A stretch of 23,580 nt of DNA from Reticulitermes lucifugus (GCA_026260175.1 JAKCWW010004969.1:13146-36725), one strand, 5' to 3'. Positions 1 to 12,900 are shown, numbered from the stretch's first letter. Notes: generated by a model from the letters alone, not told the origin. A program made the numbers and translations.

Positions 1-697
1 ACATTTAATAAAAATTGTGTTAAATAACATATACTGTGTACATTTGTCTGCATAACATATATAGTGATTCAGTGGTTTGAAAACTATGAGAGTGGACAAA
101 TTGTTTTTGATGTGTTCAGCTGTACTAAAAGCAAAAATTCTGAGAAAAATGTAAGTTGGAATGAGAATGACACAGATGAAGCCACAAGTATTTCAAGAGC
201 TTCATTTCTATAAAAGGGGTAATATCTCTGCAGTAAATTGTAAGATATGTCATATATTTCCATTTCTTCATGTGAGAGGAAATATAATGACTGCCTCCTG
301 TGTTATTCCACTATTGTCATAAGAACATTGTACCTTTCTGGTTGCAGACAGACCCTTATGCACTTCTCTCTTGTTACAAAATTAAGTTTTTTGTATGTTG
401 CAGTAGCCCTACTACAAATTACTCAAATTTTCATAATGTGGCTTTGTTTTTTAAGGTGTTCTACATTTCATAGTGTGCTGGGGAATGACTTCATTTAATG
501 GACAAGTAATGGGTGATGATTGTTTTCATGGTGTATGACAAGCTGTTTTGCCTATATGAAAAAATGCTTACAAATTATAAACACTAATTTAGAGGCAGAC
601 TTTTTCATTCGTGCCTTGTATAAATGAGACTCATTTTATTGTTATTAGACATTGCAGTAAATTAACAGATGAGTTATTTCTGTGAACACAGTACCGA
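1..697. other. Upstream AT-rich region, no gene recognised
   Basis: I see no coding sequence here that resembles a known family. The short open frame at 247-498 has biased, low-complexity content and no family resemblance. The stretch probably contains 5' UTR or promoter-proximal DNA of the transporter gene. Two acceptor-like sites (ttgcag ending at 657 and aacacag ending at 691) would allow a spliced 5' UTR exon joined just before the ATG at 698. No TATA box or initiator can be assigned with confidence. Confidence 0.4.
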
Positions 698-949
698 ATG
701 GAAACGGAGACTACGCCACTTTTGATGCGGCCAGCACCATGGGATCCTCGACGGAGTACAATTGCGGGTGGTTTGGTACTAGTGACCCTAACATTGGAAC
801 GCCTGGCATTTTATGCATTAGTAGCCAACCTTTTCCTCTTTTTAAGTCTGGGAGGATGGTCTCCTCGTGGGTCCATGACAGCAGTGCTTATCCTGGTAGG
901 GATAGCACACTTCTCTGCTCTTGGAGGAGGATGGCTTGCTGATGGATTG
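698..949 (+). CDS. SLC15A4: SLC15A4-like exon 1 (residues 1-84)
   Basis: Codes for the cytosolic N-terminus, TM1 (about residues 22-47) and TM2 (about 60-80), ending at GGWLADGL. E4-T-T-P-L8-L9 fits the [DE]xxxL[LI] sorting motif. TM1 has L31-T-L-E34-R35 where POT proteins usually have ExxER. The frame stays open to 1042, but homology stops at residue 84. A GT donor at 954 (caa|gtatag) would be phase 1 and would create AGT GGG TAG on joining to exon 2. The donor g|gcaagt at 950 is phase 0 and restores [18 protein letters not shown] at the family's usual spacing. Confidence 0.9.
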
Positions 950-3900
950 GCAAGTATAGGTGTATCATTCTCACAAATTATTACTGCTATAGAAAATTTT
1001 TGTGTGATCTTGTTCTCAGATCTTAGTTCTCTGGTAGTGTAATTTCAAGGAGGTTAACACACGTTCCTGTATCTAGGATTTGTTATGTTACAGTTTTTTA
1101 ATTCTGGAAAATTACAGTTTGTGGCTCACCTTGTCATGGTTGAGCTGGGATTGGACTGTGTAGTGCAATAATCTCAGAGCTTCTTGCAAATTGTTGGGAT
1201 GCTCAGGTAGAAAATTTGGACACTACTTCTGCTTTGTTGTGCAGCTCACATTTGGACTGCTAGTGTAATTGACAAACCTGTTGGTAAACACAATACAAAT
1301 AAAACTGAATCCATGTTACAGCTGATACTGGAAATGCTCTCTGTCATTGTAACTGTCGTCGTTGTTCGTGGCGTTGTCGTCATCATCATCATCATCATCA
1401 TCATCATTGTCTTCATCATTGTCATAGTTATCACTGGTAGGGTGGCGGCGGTGGTGGAATGACTTGAAATGCTGAGTGGTCACTGATAAGAAATTGAGTA
1501 ACTTGGTGCTAGGCTTGTAAACTGTCCTCAGAAATTTCCCAGATGCCTTTGATGGAAGACTGGATTTTCAAGTTTTGTGTTCATTCAAGTTTGAAAAAAT
1601 ACCTTGAATTTTTGAAGATAAACTTTTTGCAGCTGAAGATAAACTGTTTACAGAGGTGCCAAGAATGAATGTATAACAAGTATTTCTGCCATCTGCTGTG
1701 CATTGGTTGAGCTTTATTTGAAATGTGTTACTCTATAGGTTTTTTAATTATACTTTTCTGTTCAAATCTCCACAGCCTTACCACAGGGAAGGAACATCCA
1801 ACACTTCTGCCTGAGAGGCTCGGTGATTTGTGGGATGCTGTAAGATGTTCACCCTGTAGTACTACAAAGTATGGTATTCATATTTTGCCTAGGAGCTACC
1901 GGCAGTTTGTGCGCAACCTCAGTATTAATTCTGTGTTCTTGTTTGTTTTGTTTTGGCACTACATACGTAACCTGTGGAAAGAAACAGAATTGCAGTGATT
2001 GAGAATAGTTCTGTCTGTTGGACCTAAGTTACTGAACAGACACAGTTTGAAAATCTATTACTCTTAAGTGTAGTATTGTATAGCATTGTCAAAGCCCTTA
2101 ACTGAATGAGATTTGAGATTGTCACAGTGGTGAATGTTACGATTGCAGTTATCAGGGATGTAATTCTGTTTACTCTGGTAGATAAGTACCTGTGTTTTGC
2201 AGGAACCTGCAGCCTCCATCTTCAGGAGGAAGCTGTAGGCAGCATGTTCTTACTTTCTCAGATATAGGTCATCGTAAAAAATGGGCATATATAAAATGTA
2301 GATCTTCCAAAACTTGTGTGTTTCAGTCAAAATGTTATATGTTATGCATTTGAGAAAATAGAAGAAAAATAATATTTCCTGTAAACAGTGGTATTTCTGA
2401 CTCTGATGCATTGTATCTATACAATTGGTTAGTTGTTTGAGCAGTAGAAAGTTATCAACAAGAAATGAACATGAAAACCACCAACATGCCAGATGTTGAG
2501 GTCATATTTAGGGAAGATTGTGCAAATTTTTGTCCAATGTAAGTGTATATTTATGCTATACATTTGGAATATCGTATAAAACTTATTTTTTGTTCTACAT
2601 GTATTTATTTGCAGGTGGGTAGATACTGGGCTCTTGTTATTGGTCTCTGTCTGTATGTGGTTGGATTCACATTGCTAACAACCATGGCTAGTGGTTTCCT
2701 CTGTCATCGCACTCCAGCCTCACCATCCTGTGTGCCTGAGACATATGGCATCTTAATTTGTGTGGGCATTGCTGGAGGAACTGTGCGTGCTAATATACCA
2801 TCATTTGGAGCTGAGCAAGTAATACTTTTAAAATTTCTTTGTGATTTTCCCTTGCTGAAGAAATTTTCCTTTCATGTTTGCACATGATTTATAGTATAAT
2901 TTTCCTCAAATTTACACTGCATGGCCATTATTACCACTTCTGAAATATATGAACCGTAATAACCAATAGTAAAAAGGTAAAGTTGTCCCTATCCACACCT
3001 TGAAGGCATATAGGGGGAACAGAGGTAATGCTCCTCTCATTCTTATCCTTGGCGCTAGGTGGAGGTGAGTGGTCAAATTGTCCTGGCTGCTTTACCTCCG
3101 GGAAAGAACCCCAGTACCCATTGAATAGGAGGCTGGGTGGGCTCCAGAGCTGGTGTGGATGGTTTTGATGGGATTCTAACCCTGGAACATCCAGCCAGCA
3201 GCGAGTTGCGATACCAGCTGCGCTACTCCAGTAGTAATCATAGTAACTAAAGTAATGTAATAACAAAAGCAAGTACAGTTGTATTTAATATTGATGACAT
3301 CTTCATTGAATCTATTTGGAGTAGGTAGGAGCATTCAGAATGCAAAGGTGCAAAGATTGTACATGGAAGCTCTGTATGCCAGAAACAGATTGTCACCTGT
3401 CCAGTTTTGTTTCATTGTATCAACATTTCATTCATGTACCATTTCTGATGTCTTCACTACTGAGGCGGGAGCATATTATGCCTTAGACCATGAGATTCCA
3501 TGAGATCAGGAACTAATGATTAGAATTGAGATGGAAACTTTTTTTCATATAACTAAACTACAGTAAAAATTCTGTTCATTGTTTCTGAAGGGACTGTGGG
3601 GTGAAAAATGATAAACACAGGAAAGCAGCAGTTGCAGGGAAGTTTTAAAGGTGTCACATTTATACAGACCACAATAAATGAATGATACATGCAGGAGAAC
3701 AATGTGTATGGGAATGATGGATAGAGGTTTCTGTGTATAGATTCAGAGATTTTGAAACCATTTTGGTACAAGATTCTTAAATATATTTGTGAATTAGATG
3801 GATGAAAAGAGAAGCACAATAAGTAGCATTAGTGTTTCTTCATTCAAAACAAGCTTCTTAGTGGAGAAACAATATTACACAAATGAGCGTTAATTTAGTC

Positions 3901-6900
3901 TCCATTCCTCTGGGATGGGACGCCACATCACTGGGTAATTGGTGCCAGATATGTCAAGACAACCTAGTGGTCTCATCTTCAGGAGTCAGAATGTATAGCT
4001 GGTTAATGCCTTTTTATTGTTATTTTATATACAGTATACTTCATAGTTATACAATGAAATGTTTCTTCTTGTTTTAGGTGAAGTATGGTGGTGCAGATTC
4101 TCTGCGGAAGTTCTTTAACTGGTACTACTGGTGTGTCAACACTGGAAGCCTGTTGGGTGTTGGAGCATTGTCTTATGTAGCACTGGACATGACAGAAGGA
4201 TTCCTGAAAACATATGCCGGGGCAGGTGGCTGTTTATTGGTAGCTCTGATACTTTTTTCTTTCGGACGTCCCTATTACATAGTCCATCGGCCAGCTGGCT
4301 CAGTTCTTAGGTCCATACTGTGCATTCTGCGTGATGCCATTGGTGGTCGCTGTTGTCAGCCAAGACAAACTAGTATACAAAGGTACGCACTGTGAAATAG
4401 GGTATCTGAATCCATTATTATATCACAGTTAATTAGTTTATAAAAAATACATATTAACTGAGGGAAGGCACTGGGGTTTCTCTCTTCAGTTTTGTTATTT
4501 TATCATTATGTGTTACATTATTTGAAAATATTACTATCACCATCATCCTAAGATTCCATGTAAAATGGCTATTACAAGACCAGATTGTGAATTTGAAATG
4601 AGGTTAGTAAATTACTTGTTGGTCACCTGTCAAAATGTTGCTTTAGACATGTTTGTAGAAGGCATTTTGGTAAGGTTACAGTGTGCAGTGGGTTGAATTG
4701 AACCAAAACTGCTTGCTGTACACACATTAATAATGACTTGTCATAATAAATTGCATTCATTCAGAGTGGAGTTATGTGTTAGTAGGCATATGGTTTGACA
4801 TTTTGGAACTAATAAGCACTTGTATCTTTTCTGGGGGCCTTAACTGGGTTCTGTGTATGATTGCAGTGAGTTTTATACTACTCTAAAAATTAACTTTACT
4901 ATTTGTACTTGGAAGTTCCATTGTTAATACAGTACAGAATGTAACTATTTTTAAAGGGTAAACACATTCCGTTGGTATATATGGGTCATTAATTTTATAT
5001 TTTTGAAATTATATTGGCAGATGTTCATTGAAGAACTGTGCAGTATGGTCTGCAGCTTCAACAGCAGAACATAATATATATATATATATATGTTGGCAAA
5101 TTGTAGTACATATTTGATAATGGTGGCTTGCTAAACAGTTTTAACACATTCATGTAAGACCAGTCCATGCATTTTGATTTGTATTTAAGGTGTACAGAGT
5201 GACTCATTCTGTGTGTAGCTCCCCTGTTTTGGAACGCCGCAGTAATTCATTCTCACAGCAGTCAGTTGGTCGTCACAGCCCGTTACCCAGTGCACAAGCC
5301 CCATCATGGCTCGACTATGCCAAGATTCGTTATGGGGGCAGCCACCATGATGCTGCAGTGGAGGATGTTAAACGTCTGGGAATAATACTTATACTCTTCA
5401 TCTGTCTGCTTCCATATTGGCTTGTGTTTTTCCAGGTATACTACTCATGAAATAATGAAATGCAGATATTTTGTAGGCCTATATGTAGTACTTTTGGATC
5501 TTTACTTGAATCTCATAGTGTCAAGTTTTCTGTTTTTTGTATACTTCTTTATTTAATTATGCTACCACTGACTTTTGATATAAAAGAAGAACTGGAGCTT
5601 TGCATCTTCTAGTACGTGTAACAATCTAATATTTCCATGTTTTGTTTCCGTCAATAGCACAACCTCATTGCTCAGCTGCCAGCTTGCTTACCTGTGCTCT
5701 CTTCCCTTTCCTCCATGACCTGTCTTACCGACTTTCATCATCCACAACAATTAGTAGAGTTACATACACAACTAAAGCAGCTGAACTGTTTGCAGTATTC
5801 CAAACATGGTAAGGAAGTGAGATTTTGACCTCCAGTCAACTTTTCAAGGAATGTCACTAGTCTGTATATACTGCAACCAATAAGTGATAAGTTTCCAGCT
5901 CCCTTAGCTATCAGTGATGACAGTGGGGTATACATCATTGTACCTGACATATATTACTTTAGGTCAGGCTAGATTTGGTTGTGTTCTTTCAGTTGGTCTA
6001 AAAGTATTATGTATGATATTGTGTATTGCAGAAACATTTGGCAAGATAAATACAAGTAACCCTTGTATAGTGTGTATTTACTTATATGTAAAAAAGCAAA
6101 TAAAACCTTCATTTCTTGAATGTGAAAATCCTGATTATACACAGTCTGTTATTTATGCTCTGGAAATGTGCATGCTGACATGCCTTTATCTTTCTATGTA
6201 TACCCCTTTGTCTCGGTCATACACTGCTACTGCATAAAATTAAAATATAATTTTAATGTGTATCATTTACTGTACATAAATGTCATAATGTTTATGATTT
6301 TATTATACTTTTATTCCATATGCAGTACAAATAGGGCCATTCATTTGTGTGTGAAAATCTTTTTCACTTGGCATTAATGGGAGAATTTCTGTGGCCATGT
6401 TCACATATCCCCATTTGACCAGTGAGGTTTTACGTTTGTCTGGTGTGGATTTACCTAATGTTATTCAGTCTCCAGGAACCATCACCCTGCCTTGGACAAG
6501 GGTTTACTGTATGATCAGATGAGATAAGGTAAGAAAGGGGTGTTTACACAAAGTATTCCAAAGGTATTTTCAGAGTTCTGCTCACATGTTATAAGTATAA
6601 GTTTTAAAACTTTCGCGGCGACATGATTCAATATAGTCTTTTCGGGCGCACAGCCGCGTCAACTCATTTGAATACAACGTTTCGGGGACTAGCTCCGTCC
6701 CCATCCTCATGTTAAATCAATGTTAAATCAGTTTTGCCTGAGGATGGGGATGGAGCTAGTCCCCGAAACGTTGTATTCAAACGAGTTGACGCGGCTGTGC
6801 ACCTGAGAAGACTATATTGAATGTTATAAGTAGTTATAACCCTTGACCTATGGGTGCCCGGGTTCAATCCCAGAATGCTCTATGTGAAATTTGAGATGGA

Positions 6901-9900
6901 CATAGTGGCACCAGAGGAGGTTTCCCTCAGAGTACATACCGTATTTACTCGAACGCAAGGCGAGATTTTTCCTTAAATTTGGTGCTTGAATGTGTGAGGT
7001 CATCTTAAATCTGCATATGAAGCTCCAAACTGGACCATACCAAACTGGACCATGCAGAGCCAAACAAAGTTAACTGACAGTCTTCTTTTTTGGAGTTATT
7101 GTCTAGAAAGTTACCAACAATAATGCACCATTTAGTGCTTAATAAAAGTTGTTACAAGATCATTTCATCTTGCAAGCTGGAACACTAGACAATAGGCAGG
7201 TTGTGGTGTTGAGATTAAGGAGCAGAGCCGTGTAAAGAATGCACGGTAGCGGTAGGTAGATGTCATCCAGGAATGTACAGGTAACAGTGAAACACAAGCT
7301 AGCCCTGTTTCCATTTCAGGCAAAGAAACACCGAACCTGGTGGACCCCTTAAATCAAGCTATTTTCAGTCACTGGGCACCATAGGAATAGTTTCATGCAC
7401 CTGAGAACAGATGTAGTCCAATGGTAGTAACAGGAAAATGGCTACTGAAAAATTAAAAATTAGCTACAAGACTCAAAAATAAAACCTGCATGAATCCACA
7501 AATCAAAAGCCATAAAAAGAGCCATGAACTCAGACCACAGACACAACACAAAACTCCAGAACACGCATATTTAAATTTCCTAACACTACCACCATCGGTG
7601 GAGGAAATAGTGAATCTTCATGGGTTCAAGTAAGTTTCTAAACCAAGAAGTATAAATGTATTATTTAGTCAATGTGGATCATAACGGCATGGCGGCGCAT
7701 CTCACCAGTGACTGTGAAGGGTTTTAAGAAGTGGTGTATAACTAGTGCAGTGGATGAGACTGATGATGATATGTTATGGAATGGCAGTCAATGTTAGGAG
7801 TGAGTGTGAGGAAGATGACACTGATTGTGAAGATGGAGACAGTGACACTGATTGGTAAAGGTAGATAGAATCTGACATGCTTTGCGTAGTAAGTGTATGA
7901 AATTAATAGTAAAATATTTTTTCTTAGCATTTTATTTTTTGGGTTGTCTTAGATTAGAGTTGTCTTGCATTCAGGTAAATATGGTATATTTTGCTGCTCC
8001 AGTGTTCATTGTACCAGTGCTCCATACTTAGTCACCACTCCATGAACTGGACAACATTTTTGGAAACCTCATCCCCAGTTCAGGGCTTCATATATGATGT
8101 GGCATTTGTCTGGATTGGCAGTAATGAAGTTTAACTAATAAATCTCTATAATCTTTTCTAGATAGAGACAGGATTCCAGGAACAGGGTCTGCATCTAAAA
8201 ATTGGTTTTCCTCAAGATGGCAAGGGTAGCAATTTCAATGTAAGTTTGGTTTCTTGCTCAGTTTTATGCTAAAAACCATGACAGTTTTGAAGTTTCAGTA
8301 ACACAGTTAACAACTAAATATGACAAGACAGTAAATGTGCATATAATGTAACATTGAAGCGCATTAGTGTAACTGTTGTTACCATGGAAAAGCAGTAAGT
8401 ATTAAATGTTATGTGTGTGTGTCTCTATTCTTGCATCTTTTCTGCACAGTATTATATTGTGATCTGTGTTTTATCTGGCTCGACCATATTTTTCCACATT
8501 ATCTCATAAACGGCACAGTTTTTGGAAAAAAGTTGTTGAACACAAAATGTGTGTTTTGATTTTCTCTACAAATTTGCCTGAAACAGTTCTCATTATAAGA
8601 AGAATTCAGTGAGATATTATCATAAATGTACATAGGCCTTCACGTAAAGTACCTGTACTTCCTTTCAGATTTAAATCAAACTTGAATTTTTGTGGCAGAT
8701 TTTCGAAAAGTACTCAAATATCAAATTTCGTGAAAATCCATCCAGTGGGTGCCGAGTCATTGCATGTGGACAGACAGATGGATAGATGGACATATGTGAT
8801 AAAGCTAACAGTTGCCTTTCACAGTTTTGTGAATGCATCTTATAAATGGACATGAGATATGGCTCAGGAACCAGTGGCAGGCTCTTGTGACATGGTAATG
8901 AACTTCTAGGTAACATAAAATGCAGGGAATGGCTTGACTAGCTGAAGAACTATTGGCTTCTCAAGAAGGACTTAGCTCCGTATAGTCAGTTAGTTCATTA
9001 GTTAGTTAGATGTAAAATTATGATAGTTTGTAAACTTCTTAAAGTATTTTAGGGCCACTTCTTTTTCTCATCTGTGGCATGTTCCTGGTTATAAGAGGAA
9101 ATGAAAAAAGGTTTATCATTTCTTACGTTCAGATACATACTACAGAAGAGAAGAAATAATAATTTTAACATATTTTAATAAGTTGTATTTTTAAATACAA
9201 GACCTGTACCTCTATTCAGCTATTGATACAACCCTGAAAATGGTAGAATTTTGCTGAAACACATAGGGTTACGTGAGTATTTTAATGTGTAAATTTGAAA
9301 ATTATTTATTGAGGTGGTTTTATTATGTTCGTACGATGGAGATAATGATATAATTAAAACTGTAATATACTGATGCTTTTATGCAGATGCCCACAGCATG
9401 GCTGAGTCTCTTTGATCAAGTATTCATCCTGGCATTGATTCCACTCATGAATGGTGTTGTGTATCCTACTCTTGATAAGATTGGAGTCAGTGTCTCTCTT
9501 CTCACAAGAATTGGTAAATATTTTTAACAAAACTTTACAATGGAAACAAGCAGGGGTGCTGGCGGCGAGGTGCAAGGTGGTTCACTTGCACCACTTTGGG
9601 ATTTTTACATAATTTACTCTTTTATATTTAATAATTTATGAAATTAACTGATAAAAATTCTACAAAAACAAAATAAAATTTCTTACTGTTCCTACAGTTT
9701 TAGTTTAAGGAAGACTTGCACAGTTGCTATCTTTAAATAGAAATCTGGGTACTGTACATGTAGGTAATGTGCACCACCTTGCAAAAGATCCTGCCAGCAC
9801 TGATGGAAAGAAGGGTTTACTGTCTGACTTTGCCAGATATTCTGAATATTTTACTCTAATGGAAGAATATTTTGACCTAAGAGGAGTAAATTAATATGAA

Positions 9901-12900
9901 ATACAGAAAATTACTTCAACTTCAACTTCACAATTTCTATTTTTTTAAATATTGATAAAGTATTATTCTGCATAAGAGAGTAAGTTTCTGCACACACAAC
10001 CGTTTTTATTGTGTTAATATAAAAGTTATTAGAGTGAGCAACCTGTTTAAAGTACAGTATAAACAAAATTTTATGCCATTTTGAACAAACATTGCTACCA
10101 TGCACTGCATCAAATGTGGGAGCAGTCGTTAAGCCTGTGTAACCATTGAGTGAGAAATTGTATGTCAGCATTGTAAGACTGAAAGTAGTGCAAGTGATAT
10201 ATTGACAAAATGATAATGCATGAGGGCCCTGAATGTGGTTAAATGTTCACTTTCTATCCAAATGAGGTAAGTGAGCATAAAAGTGCTTTTGACTGGAAAT
10301 GTTCACACAGTATTTTATAAGGATTTATTGTTTGGCCATCATAAAGATGTCATTGTTTTTAAATAAGCAGTTAGCTAACTTTTTAAATTACATCATGGAC
10401 ATGTTCCAGATTATTGAAGACATGTGCACAGTCCATACAGCTCAGCACTCCATTTTTCAACACTAATAATGTTACCCTGGAGTTAAAATATGGCTGCCAG
10501 TCCTATAGAACTAGGAAATTTAAAATACTGTATTCCTGGAGGAAAAACTGTTACCTTAAATTAAATATGGACATGATCGCTATAGTACTGAAAGATTTAA
10601 AATCCTATTTTCCAGACAGTAAAGATTAAACTGCACATTTAAAGTTACCGAATATGACTTTGACATTTCTAAGTGCATTTCTAAAATTACATGATATCAC
10701 TATGTGTGGTACTGTACTGCAAAAATATGTCATTAATTCACTTCATACACTGTCTTTTACACAGCCATTGGAATGGGTTTTAGCCTTCTGGCAGCAGTGT
10801 CAGCCGGGGTGCTGGAGTTTCTTTCTCTTCAGCGCTGGAAAGAGGGGTATGTAACTTAAGTTAATACTCTTCTGCGACATCTTCGTGTACCTACAACTTC
10901 CTGTGTAGTTCAAGTCTTCTGGCTTGTCACACTGTGTCAATGGGTGAGTAGTTCCTGATGTTTTGAAAAATGGCAGTGCCTTTAGAACGTCAGGAGCTGC
11001 TCACCCAGTGACACACAATTATATCCCAGAAGACTTGAATCTTCAGCAATGCTGCTGTTAAAATCTCAAATCTTTCAACTTTCTCTGTGTAGGAAATAAG
11101 TCTGTTTATAATAAAAAAAGTGTTTTATCTTGTGCTTATAATACAATATGACATGTAGGTTGATATAAAAATTGAGTTGCCACTGGAAACAGGTTCACGA
11201 GCTCTCATGCTGGGAATGAGGGGCATGGTAGTTGAAAAAGGTTAGGTAACAGTGCAGTAAGTCACTGTGTCTGAAAAGGAAAGAACATTTCCTCATCAAA
11301 GAGAGATTGGACAGAAACATTGGCACTGAATTTTTCACTTAGATGATAGAAGTAGAAGATGATAGGTATTGAACACTTGTAGATGGTTGCTGGCTAATCA
11401 AAGTTTGTGAAGTATACTATGCAATATCATTTTGAAATGCATAAGATCAGTATTATGGTAACTGTAACAGAAAATGATGTTAACTAGTCACATGGCTTTT
11501 AAATACATTAACAGAAGAAATAGTGTTGAAATGAAAGAAACATACTGTTTATTCAGATTTGTGTCACTGTAAGAGCTGAACTGGTTCCTTCTAAAAAATA
11601 CAAGAAAATTACATTCATTATAGCAAATGAAATGTATTTAAATTACTTAACACTTAATTAGCATACACAGATGCAAGAGGAGTGGTTACTTGAAGACAGG
11701 AGAAATGAGAAGGTGCTGTCACAGGACAGCCTACCATGCTGGAAATGTCAGTATTGTATTTCATTTTTATTCAACAAATCCAAAAGGTTACAAAACCAGT
11801 GGATATATAACATGTCAGAAAAATACAATATAAAATATAAATGTACAAGAAATATAATATAAAAAACATAAATATACAAGAGACCATTGAGGGCCGCAGA
11901 CAAGCTCAACATGATACACAAGTGTGGATGTAATACACATATGCAAGAGACCTCAAAGTCCGCAGGTGAGCAATAATGTGATAAGACCAAAGGAGTCGGA
12001 TGTCCGAATAAACAGATAAATTTATCTAAATCTGAGTGGTACATCACAGTTTAATAAATATATAGTAGAAGCATTAAATACTAAAGTAAATAAGAATCTG
12101 CTCATGTTAAGTAATCATTAAATAAAAATTAAAGGAAACTTGCATAATACACAGAATAAATAAATAAATTAATATAAAATTATTATAATGCTGAGTAAAT
12201 TATAAAGCATTGAATAAATACAATAACCTAATAGATCGTTGAGGGAAGTCTTAAAGAAGATTATAAATCTGAGAGGTCTGAAACCTAATTATTACTGTTG
12301 TTATTATAATACTCATCTAATGAATAAGAGGAATTTGTATATAGAAATTTTTTTAAAACCCTTTTAAATGTCTTAGGATTATCCAAAAACACTTTTATGC
12401 TAGAAGGAAGACTGTTAAAAACTTTAGTACCTGAGTAGTGAACTCCCTTCTGATAAATATCCAAATTAGCCAGAGGTAAATGAAGGTTAGAACCTTGTCT
12501 AGTATTTACACTATGAATTTCTGAGTTTATCAAAAACTGATCTCTGTTACTAACCACAAATACGAGTAAGGATAATATATATTGTGATATAAATGGTAAA
12601 ATTTTTAGTTCCTTAAATGAATTTCTACAAGAGTCTCTATTCCATAATAATTCTAATTACTCTTTTTTATATCCTACAAATTTTTACACTGTCATAAGAA
12701 TTCCCCCAAAATATTATTCCATAACTCATGACAATGAAAAAGAGTGATAAATTGATAATAATGTCATATGAGCATACAAGGTTTGAGGGATCTAATTACA
12801 TAAGAAGCAGTACCCAATTGAATTATTAGTTGATCTATATGCATTCTTCATGATAACATACTATCAATAGTTAATCCAAGAAATTTTGTATGTAAAGCAT

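Larger units (their letters stand above)
2819..4077 (+). other. Intron 2
   Basis: Bounded by gtaata and gttttag. It contains a minus-strand tRNA-derived SINE (about 2965-3228) and a weaker dispersed-repeat fragment near 3893-3992. The remaining sequence, including 3240-3890, shows nothing I recognise. Confidence 0.85.
5436..8161 (+). other. Intron 4
   Basis: Bounded by gtatac and cttttctag. From 5440 to about 6600 I see no gene or named repeat. From 6626 on it holds an inverted repeat, a SINE fragment and a pogo-like element, placed end to end up to 7986. Confidence 0.85.
8240..9386 (+). other. Intron 5
   Basis: Bounded by gtaagt and tttatgcag. It contains dispersed retroelement tails at about 8480-8800 and 8845-9012. 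Nothing recognised from 9013 to 9386. Confidence 0.85.

Noticed and set aside
247..498. 83-codon open frame upstream of the gene
   Set aside because: No family resemblance, biased composition and no supporting context; length is expected by chance in AT-rich DNA.
682..942. Open frame overlapping exon 1 in another frame
   Set aside because: It is a shadow of the transporter frame, which has clear family motifs.
954..960. GT donors just after the predicted GC donor of exon 1
   Set aside because: Both are phase 1 and give an immediate stop when joined to exon 2; using them would also break the family spacing.
1246..1434. Met/Thr-rich minus-strand open frame
   Set aside because: Translation of the CAT microsatellite; not coding.
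3170..3228. Possible tRNA gene from the A and B boxes
   Set aside because: No closing acceptor stem and the sequence runs on into a SINE body.
5184..5189. Acceptor tttaag before exon 4
   Set aside because: It would place the reading in the wrong phase and hit TGA after three codons; 5197 fits.
6710..6730. Spacer repeats tgttaaatca considered as a CRISPR-like or integron site
   Set aside because: Only two adjacent copies in a eukaryotic inverted-repeat loop; no array or cas-like genes.
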